Origin: Phorcus lineatus
Lineage: Eukaryota; Mollusca; Gastropoda; Trochida; Trochidae
Reading direction: 5' to 3'
Assembly: GCA_921293015.1 (NCBI GenBank)
Contig: OV121088.1
Coordinates: 3,162,001-3,226,000 of the forward strand
Length of the DNA stretch: 64,000 nt
Positions 25,519 to 38,600 of this stretch are shown piece after piece; within the stretch, counting starts at the first letter, position 1; each line of letters starts with the position of its first letter. The position numbers and the translations under genes were made by a program. Below the pieces are notes generated by a model. It was not told the origin of the DNA. It searched no databases and was given only the letters and a program-made list of their open reading frames with translations.

Positions 25519-25856
25519 ATGGATGAGGTAAAGTTATGAATATCTTCTAACTGAATGTGTAACATCTAAAGTGACAACTCTCAGACTTTATGCCGAGGAT
25601 ATACCCCTGCAAATATTGCAACATTTACGTTATCTATGATATAAAAAGTTTCTGATAAAAAATTGCATCGATATTTTGCGGTAGAGCATAAATTTCGACA
25701 TAAAAAAACATTTCACGCATTAAAACGAAAATTTTATTATTAGAAAGCGATAGTTTGATGAGAAGAAAAGCTGAAATCAAAGCACTTTCTGTAAATTGAA
25801 TGTTGATGTGAAATGATTTAACTTTCAAATTTTGCTCCCGAGTTTGACAAAAGGAT

Positions 25857-26495
25857 GGGTCCATAGAGGGGCAGCTTTTGTATAAAACAAGATGTTTCTT
25901 GTTGTAAAGTTTATTTGTTAAAAATTTATTAGAGTTATTTTTGTCATATTTTTTTTCTTCCTGGTGAACCAGAAAACCAGGAAGATATCCGAGTACGTTC
26001 TTGGTGACCTAAAAAATAAAATAACTTAACAAATGGCTTTGTACCAGACAAACATACCTGCTTATCAAGAATATTATCATGCGTCTTAAAATAGAATCAA
26101 TACAACCTGGGTAACAGCCAATCGCCGACAAGCTCATTCCAATACGGATACATTTCTGATTCGCCATTGGATGCAGTGCTTCACCAGCAGCAAATATACT
26201 TAGAAACGTACGGTACCTATGTCGATATATTTACTTAATCTCTGGTGATGACGTAACTCTTTTTGGTGGATTTCTTTTAAATAATCCATTACCCAATCAA
26301 GTGGTGTACATTTTTGATTATTTTAATAATGCAAAACCTACCCAAGTGCCAGTTGTTAGAAATTATGTTGTTGGGTTTGTTTTGTTTGCTATATCTGATA
26401 AATAATTCACATGTGGGTGATCGGGAATCGAACCTTTCATTGTAACACAGCTGTCCCCGCGGTTTAATCAACTAAGCGTGAACCTTCAACTGAAC
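25857..26495 (-). mobile_element. tRNA-derived SINE-like repeat, copy 1
   Basis: On the minus strand it begins with a tRNA-like head near 26490: A-box-like GCTTAGTTGATTAAAC and a clear B box GGTTCGATTCCC (about 26425-26436). These RNA polymerase III promoter elements are followed by a body of about 550 bp. The same body and head recur at 27055-27785. It is not a functional tRNA gene, because the cloverleaf stems do not close by eye. Confidence 0.6.
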
Positions 26496-26600
26496 ACATC
26501 CATATAAACATATACAAAGGTAAGTATAAGTACATGTAGATGTAAAAAAATAACTAAAATAGAACGTTGTTAAGATCTACAAAGGTGAAACAATATAATC

Positions 26601-26880
26601 ACGAATATAAAAGATAACATCGTTTTGATAAAATAAGATTGCAGGATCTGACAGTGTGTAAAACTATTAGACGATCACTAGAATTCATGTTAAACTTTAA
26701 CTCAAACATATGTATGAGCGATTTTGCTAAAAAGTCCATTAAACAATTGGCATTTAAAACAGGTTCTTTCTGAATTTCAATGCAGTTTAAACAAAGCATT
26801 TCCTCTGTTGGTATGATCTTAGAGTGAACTGCCTCAATAGTCAGAGGGGCAACACCAGATCGGATCATAGTGAAGGAGCT
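26601..26880 (-). pseudogene. LINE C-terminal fragment, same family as the LINE at 16080
   Basis: An 89-codon frame (26599-26868) contains SGVAPLTIEAVHSKIIPTEE, LCLNCIEIQ and the ending [14 protein letters not shown]. The LINE at 16080 has [29 protein letters not shown] and [14 protein letters not shown] in the same order. Only this end is present, placed between two SINE-like copies. Confidence 0.75.
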
Positions 26881-27054
26881 TCTGTGCTTTTCGTTAGAGG
26901 GACATAACGATATGATTCTGTATTGAAAACCTGTTTAAAATGTCTATAATAAGTGTATTTATTTCGTTCCTTGTTTCTTCATGTTGATCACTTTCCCTCC
27001 CGGTGATGTGTGTATAACTCTATATTTATTCTCCCAAGGTTGACATTATAGGCT

Positions 27055-27785
27055 GGGTCCATTGACGGACGACAGGGCAAGAACAAGATATTTGTTTAGC
27101 TTTATTTGTTATTCATTATTGGTGTCATTTTTTCCATCATTTTAAATTTCATATTGTTAACATGCAAACCAGGAAGATATAAAATAAAGTAACTCAACAC
27201 TGGGCTTTGTACCAAACACTCCTACGTGCATTGACAGTATCATGATATCATTGTGGTGTTATTTTTTTCATCATTTTCATTTATAGTAAAACTGCGTTTG
27301 AATTGTTAACATGCAAACAAGGAAGACATTTGAGTTCGCGCTTGATGAACTAAAATAAATAAAGTAACTCAACACTGGGCTTTGTACCAAACACTCACAC
27401 GTGCATTGACAGTATCATGATATCATTGTGCGTCTAAAAAGTAAACTCAATGTTCCTATAGTGTAACAGCCAATTACCGACAATCTCATTCCAAAACGGA
27501 TACATTTCTGATTTGCGATTGGATACAGTACTTATTCATCATCGAATATACTTAGAAAACGTAGCTATGTCGATATATTTACTTAATTCTTCTCACTTCT
27601 TTTCAAAGATCCATTACCCAATCAAGGGGTGTTCTTATTTTCATGTTTTAAAAGTACAAAATCTACCCTAGTACAAGTTTTTAGAAGTTTTTTGCAAAGT
27701 CTTAGGAAGACATACCACTAATTCACAAGTGGGCAAGTCGAGAATCGAACCTTCAGCGAATAGCCTGTTGAGTCCGCGGTACCCT
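27055..27785 (-). mobile_element. tRNA-derived SINE-like repeat, copy 2, with internal duplication
   Basis: It is homologous to copy 1 throughout and carries the B box GGTTCGATTCTCG on the minus strand near 27745. A segment of about 125 bp including AACTCAACACTGGGCTTTGT and GCATTGACAGTATCATGATA is duplicated in tandem (about 27130-27265 and 27255-27430), making this copy longer. Confidence 0.6.
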
Positions 27786-27789
27786 GAAT

Positions 27790-28205
27790 TTAAATGGTTT
27801 AAAATGTGTGTGCATTGGTAGGAATGTCGGGTGAGGGAAAAGAATGCATTCGCCCCTTCAGGGAATGTTGATTTTTTCAGGACTCGACTTCGCTTATATT
27901 CTCCTTTAATAAAACATTAAATCAAATCGAAGTTAATTTCGTTGGTGTCACAAAATTTTGAATCAACCTTAGCATTTTTCGCATTAAATATCCATGAAGA
28001 GAGTAATAAAAGCTGAGTATACCCTGAATATGAAAAGTGCTTATTTTCCAACATGTATATAACCAATGATAAAAAGAAAGTTATTTTACTGGATGTTTAC
28101 TGGATGCAAGTTTCCCCTACTGTAAAAAAAAGTTGTCTGACTAACGTCACAAAAAGTATATATAAAATAATGTTTTAAATTGATAGTTCAACCTGACTAA
28201 TTCTC
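27790..28205. other. Intergenic, no feature recognised
   Basis: AT-rich sequence between the SINE-like copy and the mariner end; nothing supported. Confidence 0.4.
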
Positions 28206-28211
28206 CATTCG

Positions 28212-28905
28212 TACGAGGGGATATTAAAAAGTTTTAATTATCACAGACATATATCAAAGGTACAAACTTTATTTTGTTCTCATGAGTTTAAGACTTCTTT
28301 ACATAGTCACCATCCAGAGATACACATTTTCCCCATCGCTTCTTGACCTCGCGCAGACCGTCTGAATAGATGACCTCTGATTTCATAGAACACCAAGCCT
28401 CCTACTCGCGAATGATGTCATTGGTGTCCTCAAAACGACGTCCACGAGTGGATTTTTCATCTCGGGGAACAAGAAGAAGTCACTTGGTGCAAGATCGGGT
28501 GAATAGGGGGGATGCGGTAAGATTTCAAAGCCACATCGCCGTGCCTCCACAGCAGCTGCTTGGCAAGTGTGAGCTGGGGCATTGTCAGCTAACAGGCGTA
28601 CACCTTTGGCGATCATACCGCGGCGCTTCTGTTTAATGGCATTTCGTAACTTGCTCAGCAGGTTGCAGTAATAAGATCCAGTAATGGTCTGACCCTGACT
28701 TAGCTAATAAATAATCCGTCAAGATGACTCCACGACAATCCCAAAAGAACGACACGATGACCTGTCCTGCAGACTTTTGCACCTTGGCCTTTTTGGGAGG
28801 TGGTGACGTAGCATGCATCCACTCTTTGCTCATCTCTTTTGTCTCAGGATCATTTCATATTCCCATTACTTTTAAATCGTTTTGTCGTGTCGAACCAATA
28901 AAGTT
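28212..28905 (-). pseudogene. Mariner (Tc1/mariner) transposase remnant
   Basis: The minus strand encodes the C-terminal part of a D,D34D transposase. One frame (28833 to about 28695) holds VIVSFFWDCRGVILTDYL with the first catalytic Asp. After a frameshift near 28695, another frame holds ADNAPAHT and HPPYSPDLAPSDFFLFP, with exactly 34 residues between the two aspartates. The left end, TACGAGGGGATATTAAAAAG at 28212, looks like a mariner inverted terminal repeat. The N-terminal DNA-binding part and the other terminus are missing, so it cannot be autonomous. Confidence 0.88.
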
Positions 28906-28959
28906 CACATTCTTGAACACTGTCCCTGACGCTCTGACTACTGAGCTACTGTGACAGCG

Positions 28960-29546
28960 TTGATGTAGTACTTACCTTAGTTCCTTTTATAACAAAGGTC
29001 TGAGTTTTAGTGGTTTTATATTTAATACTATTATGTTTGATTTAAGGGAAACTAAAGCTAAGAATATTTTTTTTATCATTCTTAAAAATTATCCGACGAT
29101 CTAGGAATCTTAGTCGATTTAAAAAAGAAAATCACGCGAATAAAGGTACCACTGCAGATAAATGATGGCCGCACGTGCAACGCATACCAAGGCTAACTCG
29201 GCTGCGTTCGTGCGATACATTACAAAATCGAAAATACATTGGATAGACTCTCAGTGTCCACCACTTAATATTTTAGTACAAAATTGTTTTCCCCGCTGTT
29301 TCTGTCGGTTTTATAACCGCGGCCGGAACATACTTTTAAAAAATGCCCGCCGGTCATTTTTTTCCTACCCATTATTCACAAGGAGACAAAGGTTACAATC
29401 GGGTATAGTAAGCGAGATGCACACAAAAGGTGAAACAATCGCGTTGACTAGCTCGGGCTCGGCCCTTGCTTGCCACGGAATAGGTGTAATAACGGACATA
29501 TGATTTTTAATGAATTTTCGGAATTACAACCCGCCTTATTAATCCC
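28960..29546. other. Intergenic, no gene recognised; moderately GC-rich stretch
   Basis: A 113-codon plus-strand frame (29162-29503) lies in sequence somewhat richer in GC than its surroundings but shows no recognisable domain or splice context. I treat it as non-coding, perhaps an old repeat. Confidence 0.35.
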
Positions 29547-29961
29547 GTAAAGAGCCACTCCGAGAGTTGTTGGTGTCATTTGATCTCGAAGTATCGACTG
29601 TTACCAAAAAAACTAATTTTAAAGCTTACTGTTTTTTTACAGTGACAATGTGAAGGTAGAACATCGCAATTATGATCGAAAACCGAGCAGTGGCGAGCGT
29701 CAAATAGAGGGAAGTTAGGAATTGATAGCGTTTATTAGGTTATATAACTGGTATCCATGTATATTGAACGTGATATCTACACCTCTGTGCATTTATTTAT
29801 AAGGCTGTTTTTAGATTTTCATGGAAAACCAGTATTTTTCATATGTATGTCTTTTGGACATGAAAAGTTATGATGTTTTGATTTGATATCACCACATATG
29901 ACATTTAGGTTCGTTTCAAAGGTAAATGATACGTTATGAAAATCACGAAGTGGCTCTTTAA
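29547..29961 (+). mobile_element. TTAA MITE, copy 4 (415 bp, internally deleted)
   Basis: The left end reads GTAAAGAGCCACTCCGAGAG (first base changed from TTAA) and the right end CACGAAGTGGCTCTTTAA. Interior similarity to copies 2 and 5 is clear, with deletions near the left end and in the middle. Confidence 0.8.
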
Positions 29962-31680
29962 ATCATGCTCAGGGTTTGCACTGTCTTTCAGAGGCATAGT
30001 CTAATGAATAAATATTCCTTTGAAATAACAATGCTTTGACATTTTTTCTTCCTTACTAAGAAATCGACTGAATTTACATTTAAAAAATTGTCATTAGCTC
30101 AGACAGGTTTTGAAATGGTTAGTTAAAGTCGACTAATCTAAAATGAGGTAACAAAACCTAAAAGATATTCTGTGCAAAAACATCTTGACAATAATATCTA
30201 AGGTAAATGTTTTCTTTTTTATACACATATGTATAGGAATATCAAACCGTGACATCTATGTTAATGTAGTAGCATTGGGATAAGTTACATCAACAAAGAA
30301 CCACAAACCCACTTAGGTATGAGGTTATCAAGGTTTATCACAAGGTATGTAATGAAAGATAGCCTGAAACACATTGAAATAACAACATAACTTTACATTC
30401 AATAAATTCATCATATGTTACAAGTACATGTTGTTAATACATAACAATGGCAACCATGACATACAATGATAGTAAATGGTAAGGTATGACCTGAACTGCA
30501 GCATATCAAGCAACCAAGCAAGTTGGTCTACCGTATATGTCTACGTCATCTGCAGGATAAACATAACTACGTATGCAGATGATACTGTTTACGACAAATA
30601 ATTAAAAAAGTAAATTTTATAAAAGCTACATACAACCATATCTTAACCAATCACACTTACAAACATACATTCACACATGCAGTCACTTATGGTAATGATA
30701 GGAACTGAAAACTAAACGAATTACTTTATAGTAATGAATAATTTGCATTAAGCACGGTAATGCTTTAAATACTAAACTTACACTGTACTTACTGCACTAT
30801 GAACTTCAAGCAGAAGTTAAAGCAACATTATAATCTACCTTAATGTAATTAATAATAAATAATGGAAAGTTATTGAAATAAATGTATGTCTCACATAACT
30901 CACTGAAATGAGACATTGAGGTTTGAGCCATAGAATTATCATAATTCACTATATTATTATTCATCAAAATGTTTAATATAAAACATGAGAGATAACAAAT
31001 GATTGAACTAACGACATTCTAAACTATAGCCGATATCACTACACACTATTGAATGCCTATAAATATATTACCAAATATACACACAAGCATAAAGATTACT
31101 AACCTTGTAATTTTAAAATATATGAATTATAAACACAATCAAGATCTCCTTGATCTCGATCCTTTGAATTCACCAAAAGGAACACAAATCACTACAACAA
31201 CGTGACCAACACAGCATATGATACTGACCAAGAGGTTGAAATAACCTAACCTTTTAAAACTAATACCACGTGCGCTAGGGTGAAGTTAGAAGAATAGGTC
31301 TTACATAGACCCATGCATGGAACGCACTTTGGGGGAGATTGCAGTGAGAAAAAGCATGCAGTGCAAGATAGGGATGCTGACCTAAGACCTTCGTGTATAT
31401 TGATGTTCAAAGAGCAATGGTAATGATATAAAATGTTGAATATAAAATAATGATTAATTTGTTTAGATATAGTTTAATTAATGAAGATGTATTTCTCATC
31501 AAAATGTGACAGACCTATATATATATATTCAGTAGGCCTACATATATTTATCTAAACATTTACGTTCAACTATACTTCAAATTAAGAATACTAAGCTAGT
31601 AACAGTCAAGAACTTCAATCTTAGTTGAAATAGCATGCAGGGATGCACCAGACCAGAGTTGAGTTAGCGGCTCATATAAT
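29962..31680. other. Intergenic AT-rich DNA with one dispersed short repeat
   Basis: The segment 29963-30034 (ATGCTCAGGGTTTGCACTGT, ending GAAATAACAATGC) recurs at 33683-33752 inside intron 3 of the nuclease-fold gene. Otherwise I see no gene or transposon end. Confidence 0.4.
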
Positions 31681-31689
31681 GCTATGCAT

Positions 31690-32035
31690 CACGAACTATG
31701 TCCACATAGTCCATGATGTCATCCATAGATGTGGTTTCAGCTTTTGGAACATCTGATTGATGCCTCTACGCATGCTCCTGTGTAACATACTGTAACAACA
31801 ATTGCCAAATACCACTCTACTAATTTAGTCACTTCTGGAGTTGAACCAGTATTCATTGATCTCCATAAAAATCTATGAAATGGCCAATCATCTGGTGATA
31901 ATTGTATTTGCAAGAAAATCTCTGAAACATCACAAACGAGAACACCTGGCTTCTCTCTAAATCTAAGGAGAAGATCAAACAACTCACTGTGGAGGTTTGA
32001 CTCAGAATGTAAAGCATCATTCAGTGACGTGTTCT
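31690..32035 (-). pseudogene. BEL/Pao retrotransposon reverse transcriptase fragment
   Basis: On the minus strand, about 32030-31860, a frame reads SLND, then LLLRFREKPGVLVCDVSE, FLQIQLSPDD and FHRFLWR. This is the start of the palm of a BEL/Pao-type RT. Further along (about 31765-31690) a MDDIMDYVD relic resembles the active-site region, in another frame. Most of the element is gone. Confidence 0.65.
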
Positions 32036-32635
32036 AGCACTTTGCAAACGCATAAAATCATGATACCTTAAATTATGTCATGTATTTGTCTTTATAGCGA
32101 TTTTTTTATGGTGCTTCAATACGACCAATTGTTTTTTTTAATAATCTAAAGTAAAATGAAATTTCATGAAAGTCACGAGACTGTCTGTACGTATTTCACT
32201 GCTATCCTCTATAAAGTTTAAAAGAATGGACTTTTTTTCAAATCCAATATTGTCACTGACTTAGCTCAATTGATGCATTTTACGAGCGCTTCAAATCGTG
32301 TGACTGAGCTGCAAACGATTAAATAATGTAAGGGAATAACATAAAGCAATAGTGATTCAACAGTGACATGTTAGGAAAACTGTTATCACATTGTTAACCA
32401 TCAGTTGCCCTCTATATATTTTGAAAATGAATATTTACTTCTATATACGATTTATATGATTCGGTCCGGCTAGTGGGTCTTGCATTTTGAGAAACTCTTT
32501 ACAGGGTTAGATCAGCGCACTACGCATGGTTATACGCGATGCGGCGCTGTAACAGAGTTCGAAAGCGTCGTGTAAACATACAAATGGTTGACAGCTTGGT
32601 AAACCAATGTTTATGGAAGCGGTGTCATAAGAAGT

Positions 32636-35600
32636 ATGCACACCAATCTATATGGACTCCTCAGTTATCTTTGTTTTGCGCTTTGTCAGGAAGATGAACC
32701 AAGTAAGATAATCAATTTAAAGAAATTGTCAGTATTTGATTTTTTGAGTATTTGAAAGACGAACATATCTAGGCCTAGGCCTATATGTAGAATACAATAT
32801 CTAAACTATCCGTGTATCGATTGAATACCAATGTATAGCCTAGATGTGTATTTAATTTGTTGGCGATTCTGAAGCACTCTATATTTTTCAAATTGGAAAA
32901 AGTCTTAATTTTATATTTATGTATAGGAAAGATCAAAAGTTAATATCGAGTTTTAAAGATGTAATAAAAAAGATTCATATTTTGAAAATTATCTGTCGAA
33001 AAAAATTATGATCTAATTAATTGATCTTAACCGTAACCTTAACCGACATCAGTATCTTTGAATATCACGACACTTCTTATTTGTTCTCTCTCAATTTATA
33101 TCAACGAAATTGTTTCATGTTTTTCAGAATATGACAACATTCTATATGGAGGTGTTTGGAAATGGCCGATGTTGAATGCATCCATGGATGATGATGACAT
33201 ATCAAAAGCAGTTGATGTAAGTTTCAAGTCTATGATATATTTTCTTAATCATTTTCTTCAAGAATGCGGATTATTATTATAATAGCGACATCAAAATACT
33301 CAATATGATCCTGCGCCTGTTTTTGAACATGCAAAAGATTTTCATTTTTCAATCCCAGCTAGACTCCATGATCAATGTTGTCAAAATAAGGAACATCTTG
33401 TTTTATATGAATATGTATATATATATTTATACATTACGAATACAATAATTGCTCAAAAGTGATGCTATTGAATCAATTATGGATTTTAGGAAAGGAAATA
33501 ATAACAATGAAAAATATTTTCCAGATTGCAGTGATGTTCCTAGAGCAAGTTCAACCCTCGCTGAGAAAGAAAGATGGACAGATTTTGCCTTACACAGTTA
33601 AAAACATTCACAAGATGGTACGCATGATGTTAAGAAGTTAACATTTTTCTGGAAACACATTTTACCTGTGTAAATTCATTTTTAGCTATGCTCAGGGTCT
33701 GCATTGTCTTTTAGCGGTACTCTTCAGATACTCTTTGGAAATAACAATGCATGTATCATATGAGCTTACAAGCCTATTCAGTGCACATGAGACTTCAAGT
33801 TTCACTGATATATATGATTAAGACTTCTCAATAAGGTCATTTAACATGGAATCTTTTTTGATGGTTTTATGTTCCCCTAAACCTTTTTTCTAAGTTATGG
33901 ATATTATACAGGAGAGAGATTATGTTTGGCGAGGGAATGTAAAATCTAAGGAATGAAAGCGGAGGGAAAGGAAAGGAAAGCTTGTAATCTTACTTTGGTG
34001 AGCTTGCTTTCTGAGGTTTTACAATCTCAAGTTTAACCCATGTCAGTGTTACTTAACTTAGATGTTAAAAAATCGACTGATGTGGCCCATGGCAACTTCA
34101 GGATGCTTTAAAACGTATTCATATTTGACAGTTACTTAACTTTAAGCTTCTGAATCTGCCGATAAACAACTTCAACACAGATTTTTCTGGTAACTGAAGT
34201 GTGATGTGACATTATAAGCAGCATCCCTGTAACCTCCTTATTTAGAAAAAAACAGTTAACCTTGGTGTTATGACAACCATTTAAAAATATCAAATGGCAT
34301 CGAAACAACTGAAACCCTCGAATAATCAATATTTGATTTACTCAATAATTTGTATTATTCCTAGCGAAAGACAGTGCTTTAATATGCCATTACCAAGTCA
34401 TTACCGTTTTATGACAAACAGGTGCCCATAATGTTCTCCCTCGCATTCAAATTCAATTATTAATGGTTTCTAATTACACCAAATTTATTTCATGCCTAAT
34501 GGACCCGTTTGTAACTAGTCACGCTTTGATGATTTTGTGAAAGTGTTACACATTCTGATTATGCAGTTATCCAAAACTGGAGTGTAAAAGGTGTCTTAAT
34601 AATAGTCAAATAAATGTGTACATATTTTCTCATTTTTGGGCTCAATTGATTCTTAAGGGTTAGACAAATACAGATACATATTTGCAATAATCAAAATTAT
34701 GTTTGGCCTCCTCTTTAAGATAAAAACCATGCCCTCATTGCAACTCATTACAAAGGTCTTACTTTCTTAATAGAAAAATGATGGAGAGGTCTTGATGTGA
34801 TTTATGAAAGAGATATTTGAATCTACTTAGAATCATAAGCATAAAGAAACCAAATTAATGAGAACAATTGATCATTTTTCACATTGATCACACATCATTT
34901 TTCTGGCTTTTTTTGCGGAAACTGCCTGAGTTGATGGTGGCTCTTTCCTCTGTTGAAAGGTATTTTTTCATGACTTAATAAGATTTGTTGCCGAGATATA
35001 ATCTTTTCTACAAGGAGAGAACATACACACTCTGCAAGTGCTTTAAGCTTGATACCCATGCCATGCATGTGAGCTGTATTTACCTTCTGTCTCTTAAAGA
35101 ACACAGGGTTTCTGCCGACAATCGAAAATGTTATCATGGTTCCTTGTAGCTAGGTAGGTAAGACTGCCCATTTTGCAAAGAAAGGATCCAGAAAATGATC
35201 ATGCATGAACATTAGGTTGATTTAAACAGTGTTTTATTTCCATAAAACATGAAATAGGCAACATTCAGAATATATATATACACAAAGGAAAAAGGATTAG
35301 CAATTAGGTGGCAAATAAATGCTTCTCCTGAACCAAACATGAAACGATTAAGATATTAAATACATTGGTGGAAATATATATTTGCAATTATTTTACAAGA
35401 CTCAAAATCATATTAATCATTGTCTACCTTTGCATTTGGTACAGATTTGATAAAAAGAGTTATAAAAATCGATTGGTATCATTTATGAAATGATATACAG
35501 ATATTATTAGGGATTCGTTAGCACTCTGTGACAAGTATTTGTTGCCGCTCAAGATAGAACATTAGGTTTCAAATGTTTTTCAAGTCTTATTCTCCCCATG

Positions 35601-38600
35601 TGTTCTAAATCAAAGTTAATTTTCATGTCACCTCTTCTGAACTTGATACATTCATTCCTAATGACTAATTTGTTGTTAGTTGTTTTTAATTTAATCTACA
35701 ATCTTTCTTGGATTTAAGAGGTTTTGAAACTTTTTATTTTGGTTTATATTATATAACAGGGAGTTATTTTTTCTCCGGAGGGAAATTAAGTTAGATATTT
35801 TCCTTTTTCGAGTCAATGATCAGAGTATTATTATGGTCGGTTTTCTGTTCTTTTAAAATGAAAAATATTCTTTCTCTTCTGTGATGACATTATCAGATCT
35901 CAGCCAATCGCTAGTACAGGACATCATGTCATGGATTGAGTAAAACCCATGAAACCCAAAAAGAATATCAACTAGCTTGAATCCATTTTCCTTTTTCCTT
36001 TAAACTATTTAATTCTAACTTTCTTCTTTCATCTATCATGAAATGATTTGATTTTGCAGAAGCTGGTCTATACCAGGAATGACCGTCTGCCATATCTCCA
36101 GACGGCCAGACAGGCGTCTGCTCCACCCGTGTCTACATTCCTTATCTTCGGGTTCACATACTCTTTTCATCTGGCGTGGAATCATAAGGATTATTCTGCT
36201 AATCATAACTTTGTCCTATCTATGTATCCCCAAGGAACATTTTACATCTATGGACATACATCAGACATTTTAAATTATTTTAATGTTAATTTGACAAGGT
36301 CAGCAAATGCACCCCAAAAATCTCAAACTTCTTGTGGACTCAAAGCAGGTTTAGCTTCAAGTTCTGAATCAACTCTTTTCCCAACTAGATCATGTACAAC
36401 AAGGCAGACAGACTTCTTGAAAAATAATTTTTGTGAAAATGAATTTCAAAGGAATATGTACCTGCAGTTACATGGAGAATATCAACAGGGACAATGTGAG
36501 ATTCAAAGAAATTTTCTTTTCAATTTATCTGTTATGACCTATAACATTTGGAACTTTAATTCGCGACCTGAGAAAGGGAGCTGGCATTATGTAGACAGGA
36601 TTAAAAGATTGGGCAAGGTAAGATATTTTGAGATAATGTTAACAATGTTAAAAATCTGATGTTAAATCATGATTGTAATTTGACACATTATTGCTGTAAA
36701 GGACCCCTATACTAAAAGCATGATTGTTTAACAAAACCTTAACCTGTTGTAGAATTTTCCATGCATTAGACTAGTTACCAGTGGCAGTGGTGGATCCGAG
36801 AGGAGAAGGGGGTTCGTTGGGGGGAGCAGGTTGATGCTTTCTGGGAGTTTGACACCCCCTGTTCCTGGATCCATTACTGCCAAGGTCATGTTAACAAAAC
36901 ATTGAGGTCAATATTGAGATTTGTAACAGTGTCAAAAATTTTTTTTTCCAATCAACTTTGAACTTAAAATGATGCAGTTTTAAAATATATTTCATGAATC
37001 TTTTATGTTAGAAGTTAATACTGGTAGTGATTGATTGTTTATCTATGGTAAACACAAGTAACCTATAATTACATTAACCTTAACCCACATTCTTTATCTT
37101 CACATTTCATGTGTCTCTATTTAAGGTAATAGCTGACTACCAGCCAGATATTGTAGCCCTTCAGGAAGTTAGATTTGAAAACAAGAAAGGAGGTGTGCTA
37201 GGCCAAAGTCCAAATATCCGTCTGTAATTAAACTGCATTTTCAACATCTTCTCTGACTCTCACTTGTTAAATCAAACTTTATATTTTGGTGCTAAACGTC
37301 CTTTGTCTCTTGGTATTGACAGCCTACACCATATATGGACAGAGCCTTGAAAAGAAAAATGTCTTCTCCAAAACTGAGGACTCTTACTCTTCAGAATCCT
37401 GATTTACAATGAAACCGTTTGGTTCTGAGTTTGAAAAATAATTGTTTTCAGTTCATATACCAGCCAGCTCAACTGCAGCCCAACAGCCCGAGGGACGGGA
37501 GGACAGAGGAGGGGGTGGCAATATTCTCGCGCTACCCCCTGCTGTCTCACCAGTATCTGCTACTGTTCAGGTGAGAAGCCAGTTATATATGATGATGATT
37601 GTGATGGCGAAGATGGTGTTGTGATGATGATGATTATATCATATTTTAGTTACTTTCCAAATTAGGTGACTTTCATTTTTATCTGATTTCTGATATTTGC
37701 AGAAACCAGAGCAACAGTGCAGATCTGCACCAGAGAGTTTGTCAACATGTCGAGATAAAACTCCCACAAGAAAAAACAGTAAATATCAAATCTAGAAAAA
37801 CTAGTATCAACAAATGTCATCTACATCAACATAAGATATCATTGCGTTCTATACTCAACAAAAATAGTTGAGGACCAACCCTAAATTCCATACACTTGTG
37901 TATAAAAGTCCCATATATGCATCATGGCATTTACTATCAATAACTTCAATATTGAAAATAGGCATGTCCTTTATTTATTTTGCTCAGTATATATTGTAAA
38001 TTCTTCTGATGAAATTTAAGTTCAAGATAATGTTACATATTTAACCTTATTTTCACCTTTATTGTAGGTTCATGTATTCAACACACACCTGTCTCTAAGT
38101 CACGAGGCAAGAGAGGAATCTGTTGCCCAGATACGGAATTATATGAACAAGTTTGAAGGAGCAGCCATCTTAAGTGGAGATTTTAATGCGGAACCACAGG
38201 AAAATGCAATAAGGTAACTTTATCTTTTAGATTCAAACCCTTCAGTGACAAAAAAGTGTTTACTGTAGTTTGGAATTATTTATTGGAAAATGATTCAACA
38301 TCTAAATGAAACTGGTATTAATTTTGATATGACATAACATAATCAATGCATTGTAAATGACTGTTCTTCAAGAAACCTCATTTGTGATATGAGTTATATC
38401 ATACTTTTAAGTTAATTATTTTGATCTCAATATATGTGTAATGATTTTACTCATATTTTTTGGCAGATATATTAGAGAAGAAACAAAATTGATTGATTCT
38501 TGGCATCATTTCCATGGCGACCGTTATCCTGGAAATACTTTCAGCACTTTAAATGAACATCTTACAAAAAGAGTAAGTTGCCTTTGACTTGAACTGTTTA

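Noticed and set aside
26410-26495. Candidate tRNA gene on the minus strand
   Set aside because: It has A- and B-box-like motifs but no closing acceptor stem by eye, and a second copy has the same non-tRNA body; a SINE head fits better.
31690-32035. An intact BEL/Pao element
   Set aside because: Only a short RT piece and a shifted active-site relic are visible; no LTRs were found.
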